Below, one piece after another: positions 1-7,308 of a DNA stretch of 8,070 nucleotides (position 1 is its first letter; every line of letters starts with the position of its first letter). This DNA comes from Pseudomonadota bacterium. GTDB lineage: Bacteria > Pseudomonadota > Gammaproteobacteria > Burkholderiales > Burkholderiaceae_C. A program made the translations under genes and the position numbers. Location of the stretch: NCBI GenBank assembly GCA_023394015.1, contig JAEXBL010000273.1:1-8070 (forward strand). Reading direction: 5' to 3'. The notes under the pieces were generated by a model. It was not told where the DNA came from. It saw nothing but the letters and a program-made list of their open reading frames with translations, and ran no database searches.

Positions 1-3
1 ACC

Positions 4-954
4 TTACACCACGGCGCCCGAGTTCGGATCGTTGGCGTCGCCTTCCTTGCGCCCGCCCTTGATCAGGTCCTCGCGGCGGATGCCCAGCCACATGGCGATG
101 GCGGCGGCGACGAACACCGACGAGTAGATGCCGAACAGAATGCCGATGGTCAGCGCCACGGCGAAGTAGTGCAGCGTCTCGCCGCCGAACAGCAGCATCG
201 ACAGCACCACCATCTGCGTCGAGCCGTGGGTGATGATGGTGCGGCTGATGTTGGCGGTGATGGAGTTGTTGATGATCTCCACCGTGCTCATCTTGCGGTA
301 GCGGCGGAAGTTCTCGCGGATGCGGTCGAAGATGACCACCGACTCGTTCACCGAATAGCCCAGCACCGCCAGCACCGCCGCCAGCACCGACAGCGAGAAC
401 TCCCACTGGAAGAAGGCGAAGAAGCCCAGGATGATGATCACGTCGTGCAGGTTGGCGATGATGCCGGCCACCGCGTACTTCCACTCGAAGCGCATCGACA
501 GGTAGACCATGATGCCGAGGATCACGAAGACCAGCGCCTTCAGGCCGTCGGCGGCCAGTTCCTGCCCCACCTGCGGGCCGACGAACTCGGTGCGCCGCAG
601 CTGCACGTCGGGGTTGGCGGCCTTCAGCGCCTGCAGCACCTGCTCGCTCTGCTGGGCCGTGGTCTTGCCCTGCTGCACCGGCAAGCGGATCAGCACATCC
701 TGCGAGGTGCCGAAGTTCTGCACCTGCGCCTCGCCAAAGCCGAGCGAGCCGACGGTGCTGCGCACCTTGGCCAGGTCGGCCGGCTGGCTGTAGCTGACCT
801 CCATCACGGTGCCGCCGGTGAACTCCACCGACAGGTGCAGCCCGCGCGTGACCAGGAAGAACAGCGCCAGCACGAAGGTGAGGACCGAGATGACGTTGAA
901 CACCAGCGCATAGCGCATGAAGGGGATGTCACGCCGGATCTTGAAGAATTCCAT
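4..954 (-). CDS. secF: Protein translocase subunit SecF
   Basis: SecF is an inner-membrane partner of SecD. Together they use the proton-motive force to help draw preproteins out of the SecYEG channel on the periplasmic side. The 316-residue product has the usual family length. It shows a first membrane helix at about residues 16-36, then the periplasmic motif VEFTGG at 43-48 and FVGPQVG at 124-130. Five further membrane helices follow between about 138 and 290. The hallmark RND-type motif LGYSVNESVVIFDRIREN spans 198-215 and includes the acidic D210. The ATG start is supported by a GGGAGGG Shine-Dalgarno sequence (plus-strand positions 962-968) seven bases upstream. That site lies inside the 16-base gap after the secD stop, so the two genes are almost certainly cotranscribed and perhaps translationally coupled. 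The hydrophilic C-terminal tail ends at a TAA at the window edge, so the gene is complete. Identification is firm. Confidence 0.97.
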   Translation of the reverse strand: MEFFKIRRDIPFMRYALVFNVISVLTFVLALFFLVTRGLHLSVEFTGGTVMEVSYSQPADLAKVRSTVGSLGFGEAQVQNFGTSQDVLIRLPVQQGKTTAQQSEQVLQALKAANPDVQLRRTEFVGPQVGQELAADGLKALVFVILGIMVYLSMRFEWKYAVAGIIANLHDVIIILGFFAFFQWEFSLSVLAAVLAVLGYSVNESVVIFDRIRENFRRYRKMSTVEIINNSITANISRTIITHGSTQMVVLSMLLFGGETLHYFAVALTIGILFGIYSSVFVAAAIAMWLGIRREDLIKGGRKEGDANDPNSGAVV

Positions 955-970
955 GGATCGACCCTCCCGC

Positions 971-2854
971 TCAGCCTTGCTTGTCCGTCGCCAGCGCCGC
1001 AGCGCCCTCGGGCCGCCACACGGTGCCGATCGACACCGTGCGCAGCTTTTTCTGCCGCCCGTACCACCAGTTGACCAGCCCGCGCGAGAAGAACACCGCC
1101 GAGAACATCGAGGTCAGGATGCCGATGCAGTGCACCACCGCAAAGCCGCGCACCGGGCCCGAGCCGAAGGCCAGCAGCGCCAGGCCGGCGATCAGCGAGG
1201 TGATGTTGGAGTCCAGGATGGTGGCCCAGGCGCGCTCGTAGCCCGAGTGGATGGCCGCCTGCGGCGAGGCGCCGCTGCGCAGCTCCTCGCGGATGCGTTC
1301 GTTGATCAGCACGTTGGCGTCGATGGCCATGCCCAGCGTCAGCGCCACGGCGGCGATGCCGGGCAGCGTCAGCGTGGCCTGCAGCATCGACAGGATGGCC
1401 ATCAGCAGCAGCAGGTTGAACGACAGCGCGATCGACGAGAACACGCCGAACAGGTGGTAGTAGACGATCATGAACACCACGATCGCCGCGAAGCCCCAGG
1501 TCACGCTGTTGAAGCCCTTGGCGATGTTGTCGGCGCCCAGGCTGGGGCCGATGGTGCGCTCCTCGATGATCTCCATCGGCGCCGCCAGCGAGCCGGCGCG
1601 CAGCAGCAGCGCCAGGTCGTTGGCCTCCACCGTGGTCATCGAGCCGGAGATCTGGAAGCGCGTGCCCAGCTCGGCCTGGATCACCGGCGCCGTCAGCGCC
1701 TCGCCCTTGCCCTTCTCGAACAGGATGATGGCCATGCGCTTCTTCAGGTTCTCGCGGCTGACGTCGCGCATGATGCGCCCGCCCTTGGCGTCCACCGTCA
1801 GGTCCACCTTGGGCTGCTGGGTCTGCGAGTCGAAGCCGGGCTGGGCATCGGTCAGGCTGTCGCCGGTCAGGATCACCTGGCGCTTGACGATCACCGGGCG
1901 GCCGTCGCGCTCGAGGAACTTCTCCGAGCCGAAGGGCACCGGGCCCTCGCCCAGCTCGGCGGCGCGGCCCTCGGTGCTTTCGTCCACCAGGCGCATTTCC
2001 AGCGTGGCGGTGCGGCCCAGGATGTCCTTGGCCTTGGCGGTGTCCTGCACGCCGGGCAGCTGCACCACCACGCGGTCGGCGCCCTGCTGCTGGATCACCG
2101 GCTCGGCCACGCCAAGCTCGTTGACGCGGTTGTGCAGCGTGTTGATGTTCTGCTTGACGGCGTCGCTTTGCACCTTCTGCAGCGCCTGCGGCTTGAAGCT
2201 GGCGACCAGGCGCAGCTCGCCGCCGGCGGACTCGGCCACGTCCAGGTCGGGCTGGGTGGCGGCGATGACGCGGCGCGCGGCCTCCAGCGTGGCGGCGTCG
2301 CGGGCGCGGATCTCGATGGCGTTGCCCTCGCGGCTGACGCCGCCGTGGCGCACGTCCTTCTCGCGCAGCACCAGGCGAATGTCGGAGGCCAGCGTGTCCA
2401 GCCGCTTGGTAATGGCGGCACGCATGTCCACCTGCAGCATGAAGTGCACGCCGCCGCGCAGGTCCAGCCCCAGGTACATCGGCTTGGCGTTCAGCGCCTC
2501 CAGCCAGGCCGGCGAGCGCGCCACCAGGTTCAGCGCCACGATGTGCCCCGGGTCGGTCGGGTCGGGGTTCAGGGCGCGCTCGATGCTGTCCTTGGCCTTG
2601 AGCTGGTTGTCGGGCGTGTCAAAGCGGGCCCAGACCGAGTTGCCCTCCAGGCTCAGGCGGGTGGGTGTCAGCGCCGCGCCCTTGAGCGCCGCCTCGACCC
2701 GGGCCAGCGTGTCGGCATCCACCTTGGTGGTCACCTTGCCGGCCGACACCTGCACCGCCGGCGATTCGCCGAACAGGTTGGGCAGCGTGTAGGTCACCGC
2801 CACCAGCACGCTGATGAGGATGATGATGTACTTCCAGAGGGGATATCGGTTCAT
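971..2854 (-). CDS. secD: Protein translocase subunit SecD
   Basis: SecD is the larger RND-like subunit of the SecDF complex, which assists late steps of Sec export. The 627-residue protein is the usual proteobacterial size. Its N-terminus (MNRYPLWKYI, then a membrane helix at about 8-24 and a YTLPNLFGE stretch) is typical, which supports the chosen ATG even though no clear Shine-Dalgarno sequence precedes it. The large periplasmic region (about 25-450) contains LGLDLRGGVHFML at 128-140. Five membrane helices lie between about 450 and 590, including the signature LGMAIDANVLINERIREE at 507-524, with D512 in the proton-relay position known for the family. The gene sits between yajC (100-base gap) and secF (16-base gap) on the same strand, the standard order. 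No truncation or missing motif was seen. Confidence 0.97.
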   Translation of the reverse strand: MNRYPLWKYIIILISVLVAVTYTLPNLFGESPAVQVSAGKVTTKVDADTLARVEAALKGAALTPTRLSLEGNSVWARFDTPDNQLKAKDSIERALNPDPTDPGHIVALNLVARSPAWLEALNAKPMYLGLDLRGGVHFMLQVDMRAAITKRLDTLASDIRLVLREKDVRHGGVSREGNAIEIRARDAATLEAARRVIAATQPDLDVAESAGGELRLVASFKPQALQKVQSDAVKQNINTLHNRVNELGVAEPVIQQQGADRVVVQLPGVQDTAKAKDILGRTATLEMRLVDESTEGRAAELGEGPVPFGSEKFLERDGRPVIVKRQVILTGDSLTDAQPGFDSQTQQPKVDLTVDAKGGRIMRDVSRENLKKRMAIILFEKGKGEALTAPVIQAELGTRFQISGSMTTVEANDLALLLRAGSLAAPMEIIEERTIGPSLGADNIAKGFNSVTWGFAAIVVFMIVYYHLFGVFSSIALSFNLLLLMAILSMLQATLTLPGIAAVALTLGMAIDANVLINERIREELRSGASPQAAIHSGYERAWATILDSNITSLIAGLALLAFGSGPVRGFAVVHCIGILTSMFSAVFFSRGLVNWWYGRQKKLRTVSIGTVWRPEGAAALATDKQG

Positions 2855-2873
2855 GAACAGGGGTCGGTGGGAC

Positions 2874-2939
2874 GGCCGGCGGCGCCGGCCTTAAGGGGCG
2901 GACGGCCCGGCGCGGTGCCCGGGCGGCACGGGCGCCGGG
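2874..2939 (-). other. Two GC-rich stem-loops in the yajC-secD gap
   Basis: The gap between the yajC stop and the secD start holds two perfect inverted repeats. The first to be transcribed has 8-bp arms at 2906-2913 and 2932-2939 (CCCGGCGC / GCGCCGGG). Within it is an inner 5-bp stem at 2915-2919 and 2925-2929, closing a 5-base loop. The second has 7-bp arms at 2874-2880 and 2884-2890 (GGCCGGC / GCCGGCC) with a 3-base loop. Neither is followed by a run of U on the minus strand, so they do not look like ordinary intrinsic terminators. They could slow polymerase, or protect or mark a processing point in the yajC-secD mRNA, which is inference. In such GC-rich DNA some of this symmetry may be chance. 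Confidence 0.45.
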
Positions 2940-2954
2940 GTGCGATTCGGCCGC

Positions 2955-3287
2955 TTACTTGATGGTTCCCTTGGGCAGCACCTGCACCACGGCGCTGCGC
3001 TGCATCTGCACCTCGACGCCGTTGGCGATCTGCAGGCCGATGTGGCTGTCGGTGAGGGTGCTGACCTTGCCCAGCAGGCCGCCGGCGGTCACCACCTCGT
3101 CGCCCTTGGCCAGGGCATCGACCATGGCGCGGTGCTCTTTCTGCTTCTTCATCTGCGGGCGGATCATGATGAAGTACAGCACCACGAACATCAGCACCAG
3201 CGGCAGCATGCTCATAAGGGACGAACCCATGTCACCGCCTCCTGCGGCGGCCGGGGCGGTCTGGGCGAAAGCATTGGAGATGAACAC
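2955..3287 (-). CDS. yajC: Sec translocon accessory protein YajC (GTG start)
   Basis: YajC is a small single-pass inner-membrane protein that copurifies with SecDF. The 110-residue product has one membrane helix at about 24-42. This is followed by the family motif around FIMIRPQMKKQKEH (39-52) and the soluble-domain core around GDEVVTAGGLLGKV (62-75). I chose the GTG at 3285-3287 because an AGGAG sequence (plus-strand 3296-3300) lies eight bases upstream. The resulting N-terminus (FISNAFAQTAP after the initiator) resembles that of YajC relatives and gives the usual length. A longer open frame reaches an ATG at 3377, but it adds 30 arginine/proline/glycine-rich residues unlike the family. YajC is the first gene of the yajC-secD-secF cluster here. 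Many relatives have tgt directly upstream, but here the neighbour is the unrelated oxidoreductase gene. Confidence 0.95.
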   Translation of the reverse strand: MFISNAFAQTAPAAAGGGDMGSSLMSMLPLVLMFVVLYFIMIRPQMKKQKEHRAMVDALAKGDEVVTAGGLLGKVSTLTDSHIGLQIANGVEVQMQRSAVVQVLPKGTIK

Positions 3288-3383
3288 CGTCGGAACTCCT
3301 GAGAAAAGGCGGTCAAAAGAGGGGCCGCGCGGACGCCGCGGGCCGGGCAGCGCGCCGCGACCGGGCGCGCAAGGCAACCCGTT

Positions 3384-3389
3384 ATTCTA
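3384..3389 (-). promoter_or_regulatory. Possible -10 box for the yajC-secDF operon
   Basis: On the minus strand this reads TAGAAT, a 5 of 6 match to the sigma-70 -10 consensus. It lies about 97 bases upstream of the yajC GTG, in the only AT-rich patch of the gap. The expected -35 region (about 3406-3413) overlaps the preceding hairpin and has no good TTGACA match. The assignment therefore rests on the -10 alone and on the need for a promoter if yajC heads its own operon. Confidence 0.3.
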
Positions 3390-3419
3390 AAGCGCGCCCT
3401 GCCCGGCACCGGGCAGGGC
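3389..3419 (-). terminator. Candidate intrinsic terminator after the oxidoreductase gene
   Basis: A perfect 10-bp inverted repeat (GCCCTGCCCG at 3396-3405 and CGGGCAGGGC at 3410-3419) with a 4-base loop lies about 95 bases beyond the oxidoreductase stop codon. In the minus-strand transcript the stem is followed by GCGC and then a short UUUAGAAU stretch. The stem is strong but the U-tract is short and displaced, so termination may be partial. Its location between two same-strand genes of unrelated function fits a terminator. Confidence 0.5.
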
Positions 3420-3513
3420 CGGGCACCGGGCCGCGTTGCTGCCAAACTGGAAGCTGCCCGCGCCGGCCTGGTCGGCGCTGCGGGCCGATGGGCTTGCAGC
3501 CGGGGCTGAAGAC

Positions 3514-6500
3514 TCAGGCCACCTGCCGCGGCGCCGCCGGGGCGGTGGCCGGCTGGCGGTAGGCGTCCATCAGCTCGGCCCAGCGGCTGCGCGCCGCCTT
3601 CAGGTGGCGCTCCTTCACGTGGCCATAGCCCTTGATCTGCTCGGGGATGCGGGCGATCTCCACCGCCGTGGCGTGGTTGTCGCTGCGCAGGCTTTTCAGC
3701 ACTTCCTCGATGCTGGCGCGGTACTGCTGGATCAGCGCGCGCTCGGTGCGGCGCTCCTCGGTGCGGCCGAAGACGTCGAGCGCGCTGCCGCGCAGGCCGC
3801 GGAACCTGGCCAGCAGGCGGAACTTGCCCAGCATCGACGGGCCGTATTTCTTCTTCACCAGCTCGCCGCGCTCGTTGCGCCCCGCCGTCAGCGGCGGCGC
3901 CAGGTGGTAGTTCACGGTGTAGTCGCCCTCGAACATGTCGTCGATGCGCTTGAGGAAGGCCGGGTCGCTGTGCAGGCGGGCCACCTCGTACTCGTCCTTG
4001 TAGGCCATCAGCTTGAACAGGTAGCGCGCCACGGCTTCGGACAGCGCGGTCTTGCCCAGCCGGCTCTCGGCCTGCTGCACCTGCTCGACGAAGGACTTGT
4101 AGCGCTCGGCATAGGCGGCGTTCTGGTAGGCGGTGAGAAATTCCACGCGCCGCGCGATCAGCGCTTCCAGCGTCTCGCGCTTCTTGAACTGGATCACCTG
4201 CGCGCCACCGGCGGCGCCGCTCAGCAGCTTCTCGACGCGCGCAAAGTCGTGCGCGGCCTGCCGGCCCCATTCGAAGGCGGCCTTGTTGTTCTGGACCTGC
4301 ACGTTGTTCAGCTCCATGGCGCGCAGCAGCGACTCGCGTCGCAGCGGCACCCAGCCCTTTTGCCAGGCGTAGCCCAGGATCATCGGGTTGACGTAGATGG
4401 TGTCGCCCAGCAACTGGCTGGCCATGGCGTCGGCGTCGAACATCGACAGGCCCGAGGGCCCCACGGCGCGCGCGATGTCGGCGGCGCAGCGATCCGACGG
4501 GTTCTGCCAGGCGCCGTCGCGCACAAACGCCGCCGTCGGCGTGCCGTGCGAGTTCAGCGCCACGTGGGTGCGCCCCTCGCGCATGCGCTGCAGGGTTTCC
4601 TTGTGGGCGGCCACGATCGGGTCGCAGCCGACGATCAGGTCGGCCGCCGCCATGCTCACGCGGGTGGTGCGGATGTCGTCCTGCGTGGCGCCGATGAGCA
4701 CGTGGCTCCAGGTGGCGCCGCCCTTTTGCGCCAGCCCGGCGGCGTCCTGCGTGACGATGCCCTTGCCTTCCATGTGCGCGGCCATGCCCAGCAACTGGCC
4801 GATGGTGATGACGCCGGTGCCGCCCACGCCCGCCACCACGATGCCCCAGGCGCCGCCCGGCGCCGGCTGCTGCGGCACCGGCTCGGGCAGCGCGCCCAGA
4901 TCGAACGGCGACACGCTGGCCTTGGTCTTGGCTTTCTTCTTGAGCTGCCCGCCCTCGACGGTGACGAAGCTCGGGCAGAAGCCGTTCAGGCAACTCATGT
5001 CCTTGTTGCAGGTGCTCTGGTTGATGGTGCGCTTGCGGCCGAACTCGGTTTCCAGCGGCTCCACCGACAGGCAGTTACTCTGCACGCTGCAGTCGCCACA
5101 GCCCTCGCACACGGCCTCGTTGATGAGCACGCGCACGGCCGGGTCGACCATGGTGCCGCGCTTGCGGCGGCGGCGCTTCTCGGTGGCGCAGGTCTGGTCG
5201 TAGATGATGACCGTGGTGCCCTTGATCTCGCGGAACTCGCGCTGGATGGCGTCGAGCCGGTCGCGATGGTGGATCTCGATGCCTTCGGGCAGGCCCAGGC
5301 TTTGCGCACCCTGGTACTTCTCAGGCTCGTCGGTCACCACGGTGATCCTGGCCGCGCCCTCGGCGCGCATGTTCTGCGCGATCTGGATCACCGACAGCCC
5401 CTCCGGCCGCTCGCCGATGGGCTGGCCGCCGGTCATGGCCACGGCGTCGTTGTAGAGGATCTTGTAGGTGATGTTGACGCCCGCGGCCACGCTTTGCCGC
5501 ACCGCCAGCGAGCCGCTGTGGTAGTAGGTGCCGTCGCCCAGGTTGGCGAACACGTGCTGTTCGTGGCTGAACGGCTGCTGGCCCACCCAGGGCACGCCCT
5601 CGCCGCCCATCTGCGTGAAGCCGACGGTGGCCCGGTCCATCCAGATGCTCATGAAGTGGCAGCCGATGCCGGCCATGGCGCGCGAGCCCTCGGGCACGCG
5701 GGTGCTGGTGTTGTGCGGGCAGCCCGAGCAGAACCAGGGCAGGCGGTCGGCGCCGCTGCCGGCCACTTCCAGCGCCTGCATGGTCTGCTCGGCGGCGTCC
5801 AGGATCGCCAGCTGGCGGTCGATGCGCGCCGTCATGTCGGCGTCCAGGCCCAGGCGCTTGAGCCGCGCGGCGATGGCGCGCGCGATCAGCGCCGGCGTCA
5901 GGTCGGCGGTGGCGCGCAGCAGCGTGTTGGCCGTGGGGTTGCCGCGCGCCCACTCGCCGCCGGAATGGTTGCCGTCGGCGCCCTCGTGGTACTTGCCCAG
6001 CACGTTGGGCCGCACGTCGGGGCGCCAGTTGTACAGCTCTTCCTTGATCTGGTATTCGATGATCTGGCGCTTTTCCTCCACCACCAGGATTTCCTTCAGG
6101 CCGGTGGCGAACTCGCGCGTGGTGGCGGCCTCCAGCGGCCACACCACGTTGACCTTGTGCAGCCGGATGCCGAGCTGGCGGCAGGTGGCGTCATCCAGCC
6201 CCAGGTCGATCAGGGCCTGGCGCGTGTCGTTGTAGGCCTTGCCGCTGGCAATGATGCCGAAGCGGTCATTCGGCCCCTCGATCACGTTGTGGTTCAGCCG
6301 GTTGGCGCGCACGTAGGCCAGCGCGGCGTACCACTTGTAGTTGAACAGGCGCTCCTCCTGCGGCAGCGCGGCGTCGGGCCAGCGGATGTGCACGCCGCCG
6401 GGCGGCATCTCGAAGTCCTGGGGCAGCGCGATCTGCACGCGCTCGGGGTCGATCAGGGCGGTGGCGCTGGATTCGACGATCTCCTGCACCGTCTTCATGC

Positions 6501-7128
6501 CGGCCCACACGCCGGCGTAGCGGCTCATGGCGAAGGCATGCACGCCCAGGTCCAGGATCTCCTGCACCGACGACGGAAAGAACACCGGCAGCCCGCAGGC
6601 TTTGAAGATGTGGTCGCTCTGGTGCGCGGCGGTGCTGCTCTTGGCCACGTGGTCGTCGCCGGCCACGGCGATCACCCCGCCCCAGGGTGTGGTGCCGGCC
6701 ATGTTGGCGTGCTTGAACACGTCCGAGCAGCGGTCCACGCCCGGCCCCTTGCCGTACCAGATGCCGAACACGCCGTCGAAGCGGTTGCTGCCCGGCGGCG
6801 CAAAACCCAGCTGCTGCGTGCCCCACAGGGCGGTGGCGGCCAGCTCTTCGTTCACGCCAGGCTGGAACACGATGTTCTGTGCCTCCAGGTGCTTGCGCGC
6901 GCCCCACAGCGCCTGGTCATAGCCACCCAGCGGCGAACCGCGGTAGCCGCTGATGAAGCCGGCGGTGTTCTTGCCGGCCAGCGCGTCGCGCTGGCGCTGC
7001 AGCATGGGCAGCTTGACCAGCGCCTGCACGCCGCTCATGAAGGCGCGACCGTGGTCCAGGCTGTACTTGTCGTCCAAGGTCACTGTTTCCAGCGCCTTGC
7101 GGATGTGTTCGGGCAGGGGGGCGTTCAT
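3514..7128 (-). CDS. Fused indolepyruvate/2-oxoacid ferredoxin oxidoreductase (IorA-IorB type)
   Basis: This family oxidatively decarboxylates aryl or branched 2-oxoacids, such as indolepyruvate or phenylpyruvate from amino-acid breakdown, to the acyl-CoA while reducing ferredoxin in the cytoplasm. The 1204-residue chain shows an N-terminal pyrimidine-binding-type domain (YRGSPLGG at 62-69, VNEELAA at 92-98). The thiamine-diphosphate domain follows, with FCSGCPHNTST at 466-476, GDGTYYHSG at 531-539, N560 and MTGGQP at 565-570. A cysteine-rich segment has C674, C677, C680, C686, then C707, C713 and C718, probably iron-sulfur ligands. Next comes the gamma domain (GVGGTGVITIG at 768-778, QKGGATWSHV at 801-810) and a roughly 220-residue C-terminal extension that resembles the DUF6537 region of this family. 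The ATG has AGGAGA (plus-strand 7137-7142) eight bases upstream. No ferredoxin gene is adjacent. The divergent Lrp-type regulator suggests amino-acid-linked control. Family is firm; exact substrate is not readable from sequence. Confidence 0.93.
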   Translation of the reverse strand: MNAPLPEHIRKALETVTLDDKYSLDHGRAFMSGVQALVKLPMLQRQRDALAGKNTAGFISGYRGSPLGGYDQALWGARKHLEAQNIVFQPGVNEELAATALWGTQQLGFAPPGSNRFDGVFGIWYGKGPGVDRCSDVFKHANMAGTTPWGGVIAVAGDDHVAKSSTAAHQSDHIFKACGLPVFFPSSVQEILDLGVHAFAMSRYAGVWAGMKTVQEIVESSATALIDPERVQIALPQDFEMPPGGVHIRWPDAALPQEERLFNYKWYAALAYVRANRLNHNVIEGPNDRFGIIASGKAYNDTRQALIDLGLDDATCRQLGIRLHKVNVVWPLEAATTREFATGLKEILVVEEKRQIIEYQIKEELYNWRPDVRPNVLGKYHEGADGNHSGGEWARGNPTANTLLRATADLTPALIARAIAARLKRLGLDADMTARIDRQLAILDAAEQTMQALEVAGSGADRLPWFCSGCPHNTSTRVPEGSRAMAGIGCHFMSIWMDRATVGFTQMGGEGVPWVGQQPFSHEQHVFANLGDGTYYHSGSLAVRQSVAAGVNITYKILYNDAVAMTGGQPIGERPEGLSVIQIAQNMRAEGAARITVVTDEPEKYQGAQSLGLPEGIEIHHRDRLDAIQREFREIKGTTVIIYDQTCATEKRRRRKRGTMVDPAVRVLINEAVCEGCGDCSVQSNCLSVEPLETEFGRKRTINQSTCNKDMSCLNGFCPSFVTVEGGQLKKKAKTKASVSPFDLGALPEPVPQQPAPGGAWGIVVAGVGGTGVITIGQLLGMAAHMEGKGIVTQDAAGLAQKGGATWSHVLIGATQDDIRTTRVSMAAADLIVGCDPIVAAHKETLQRMREGRTHVALNSHGTPTAAFVRDGAWQNPSDRCAADIARAVGPSGLSMFDADAMASQLLGDTIYVNPMILGYAWQKGWVPLRRESLLRAMELNNVQVQNNKAAFEWGRQAAHDFARVEKLLSGAAGGAQVIQFKKRETLEALIARRVEFLTAYQNAAYAERYKSFVEQVQQAESRLGKTALSEAVARYLFKLMAYKDEYEVARLHSDPAFLKRIDDMFEGDYTVNYHLAPPLTAGRNERGELVKKKYGPSMLGKFRLLARFRGLRGSALDVFGRTEERRTERALIQQYRASIEEVLKSLRSDNHATAVEIARIPEQIKGYGHVKERHLKAARSRWAELMDAYRQPATAPAAPRQVA

Positions 7129-7308
7129 CGTGCATGTCTCCTGTTGGGGCGGCGGCCTTGTGGGCCAGGGCCATCGGCGCAGCCTCCGGGTGGGTGGGCG
7201 CGTCGTTTATTTGAAAGCAAAGTGTATGCCGCCTGCCGCGATAAGTGTTTTCTTTGCGTTCCCGATTTCACGCCAGCAAAGAAAGATTCTTTCTAGAATC
7301 AGGCCATC
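7129..7308. promoter_or_regulatory. Divergent control region between oxidoreductase and Lrp-type regulator
   Basis: This 180-base gap must hold the promoters of both divergent genes. The part nearest the regulator (about 7205-7300) is clearly more AT-rich than its surroundings. It contains GCAAAG at 7217-7222 and 7276-7281 and its complement CTTTGC at 7252-7257. A perfect 9-bp inverted repeat is formed by TTTCTTTGC (7249-7257) and GCAAAGAAA (7276-7284). For the oxidoreductase, a weak -10-like TCAAAT can be read on the minus strand at 7209-7214, without a convincing -35. Lrp/AsnC proteins commonly bind several such sites and wrap DNA, so an array of this kind is plausible for shared control. 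Confidence 0.6.
7280..7300 (+). promoter_or_regulatory. Operator-like palindromes over the regulator's -10 box
   Basis: AGAAAG (7280-7285), ATT, CTTTCT (7289-7294) form a perfect 15-bp dyad. This is the same size and has the same central ATT as the classical Lrp site, although the flanking bases do not match that consensus. A second, overlapping inverted repeat pairs GATTCT (7285-7290) with AGAATC (7295-7300). The -10-like TAGAAT at 7294-7299 lies within it, so a bound repressor would block the promoter. If that -10 is used, transcription would start only a few bases before the ATG at 7309, giving a very short leader. No good -35 is seen. Confidence 0.45.

Noticed and set aside
917..2962. 681-codon plus-strand open frame opposite secD
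   Set aside because: Antisense to a clear secD with all family motifs; composition is the same His/Arg/Gln-rich shadow pattern and no ribosome binding site supports it.
2955..3377. Longer yajC starting at an ATG at 3375-3377
   Set aside because: The extra 30 residues are Pro/Arg/Gly-rich and unlike YajC, and the internal GTG has a well-placed AGGAG and gives the family's usual 110 residues.
3212..4993. 593-codon minus-strand open frame overlapping the oxidoreductase and yajC
   Set aside because: It is a frame-shifted reading of the oxidoreductase, Arg/Ala/Gly-rich, and runs into yajC in another frame; no domain is recognisable.
3436..7296. Very long plus-strand open frame (1286 codons) opposite the oxidoreductase gene
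   Set aside because: Its translation is low-complexity (His, Arg, Ala, Gly, Leu, Gln-rich) with no recognisable domain. It mirrors the GC-rich codon pattern of the well-supported minus-strand gene, a common artefact in high-GC genomes.
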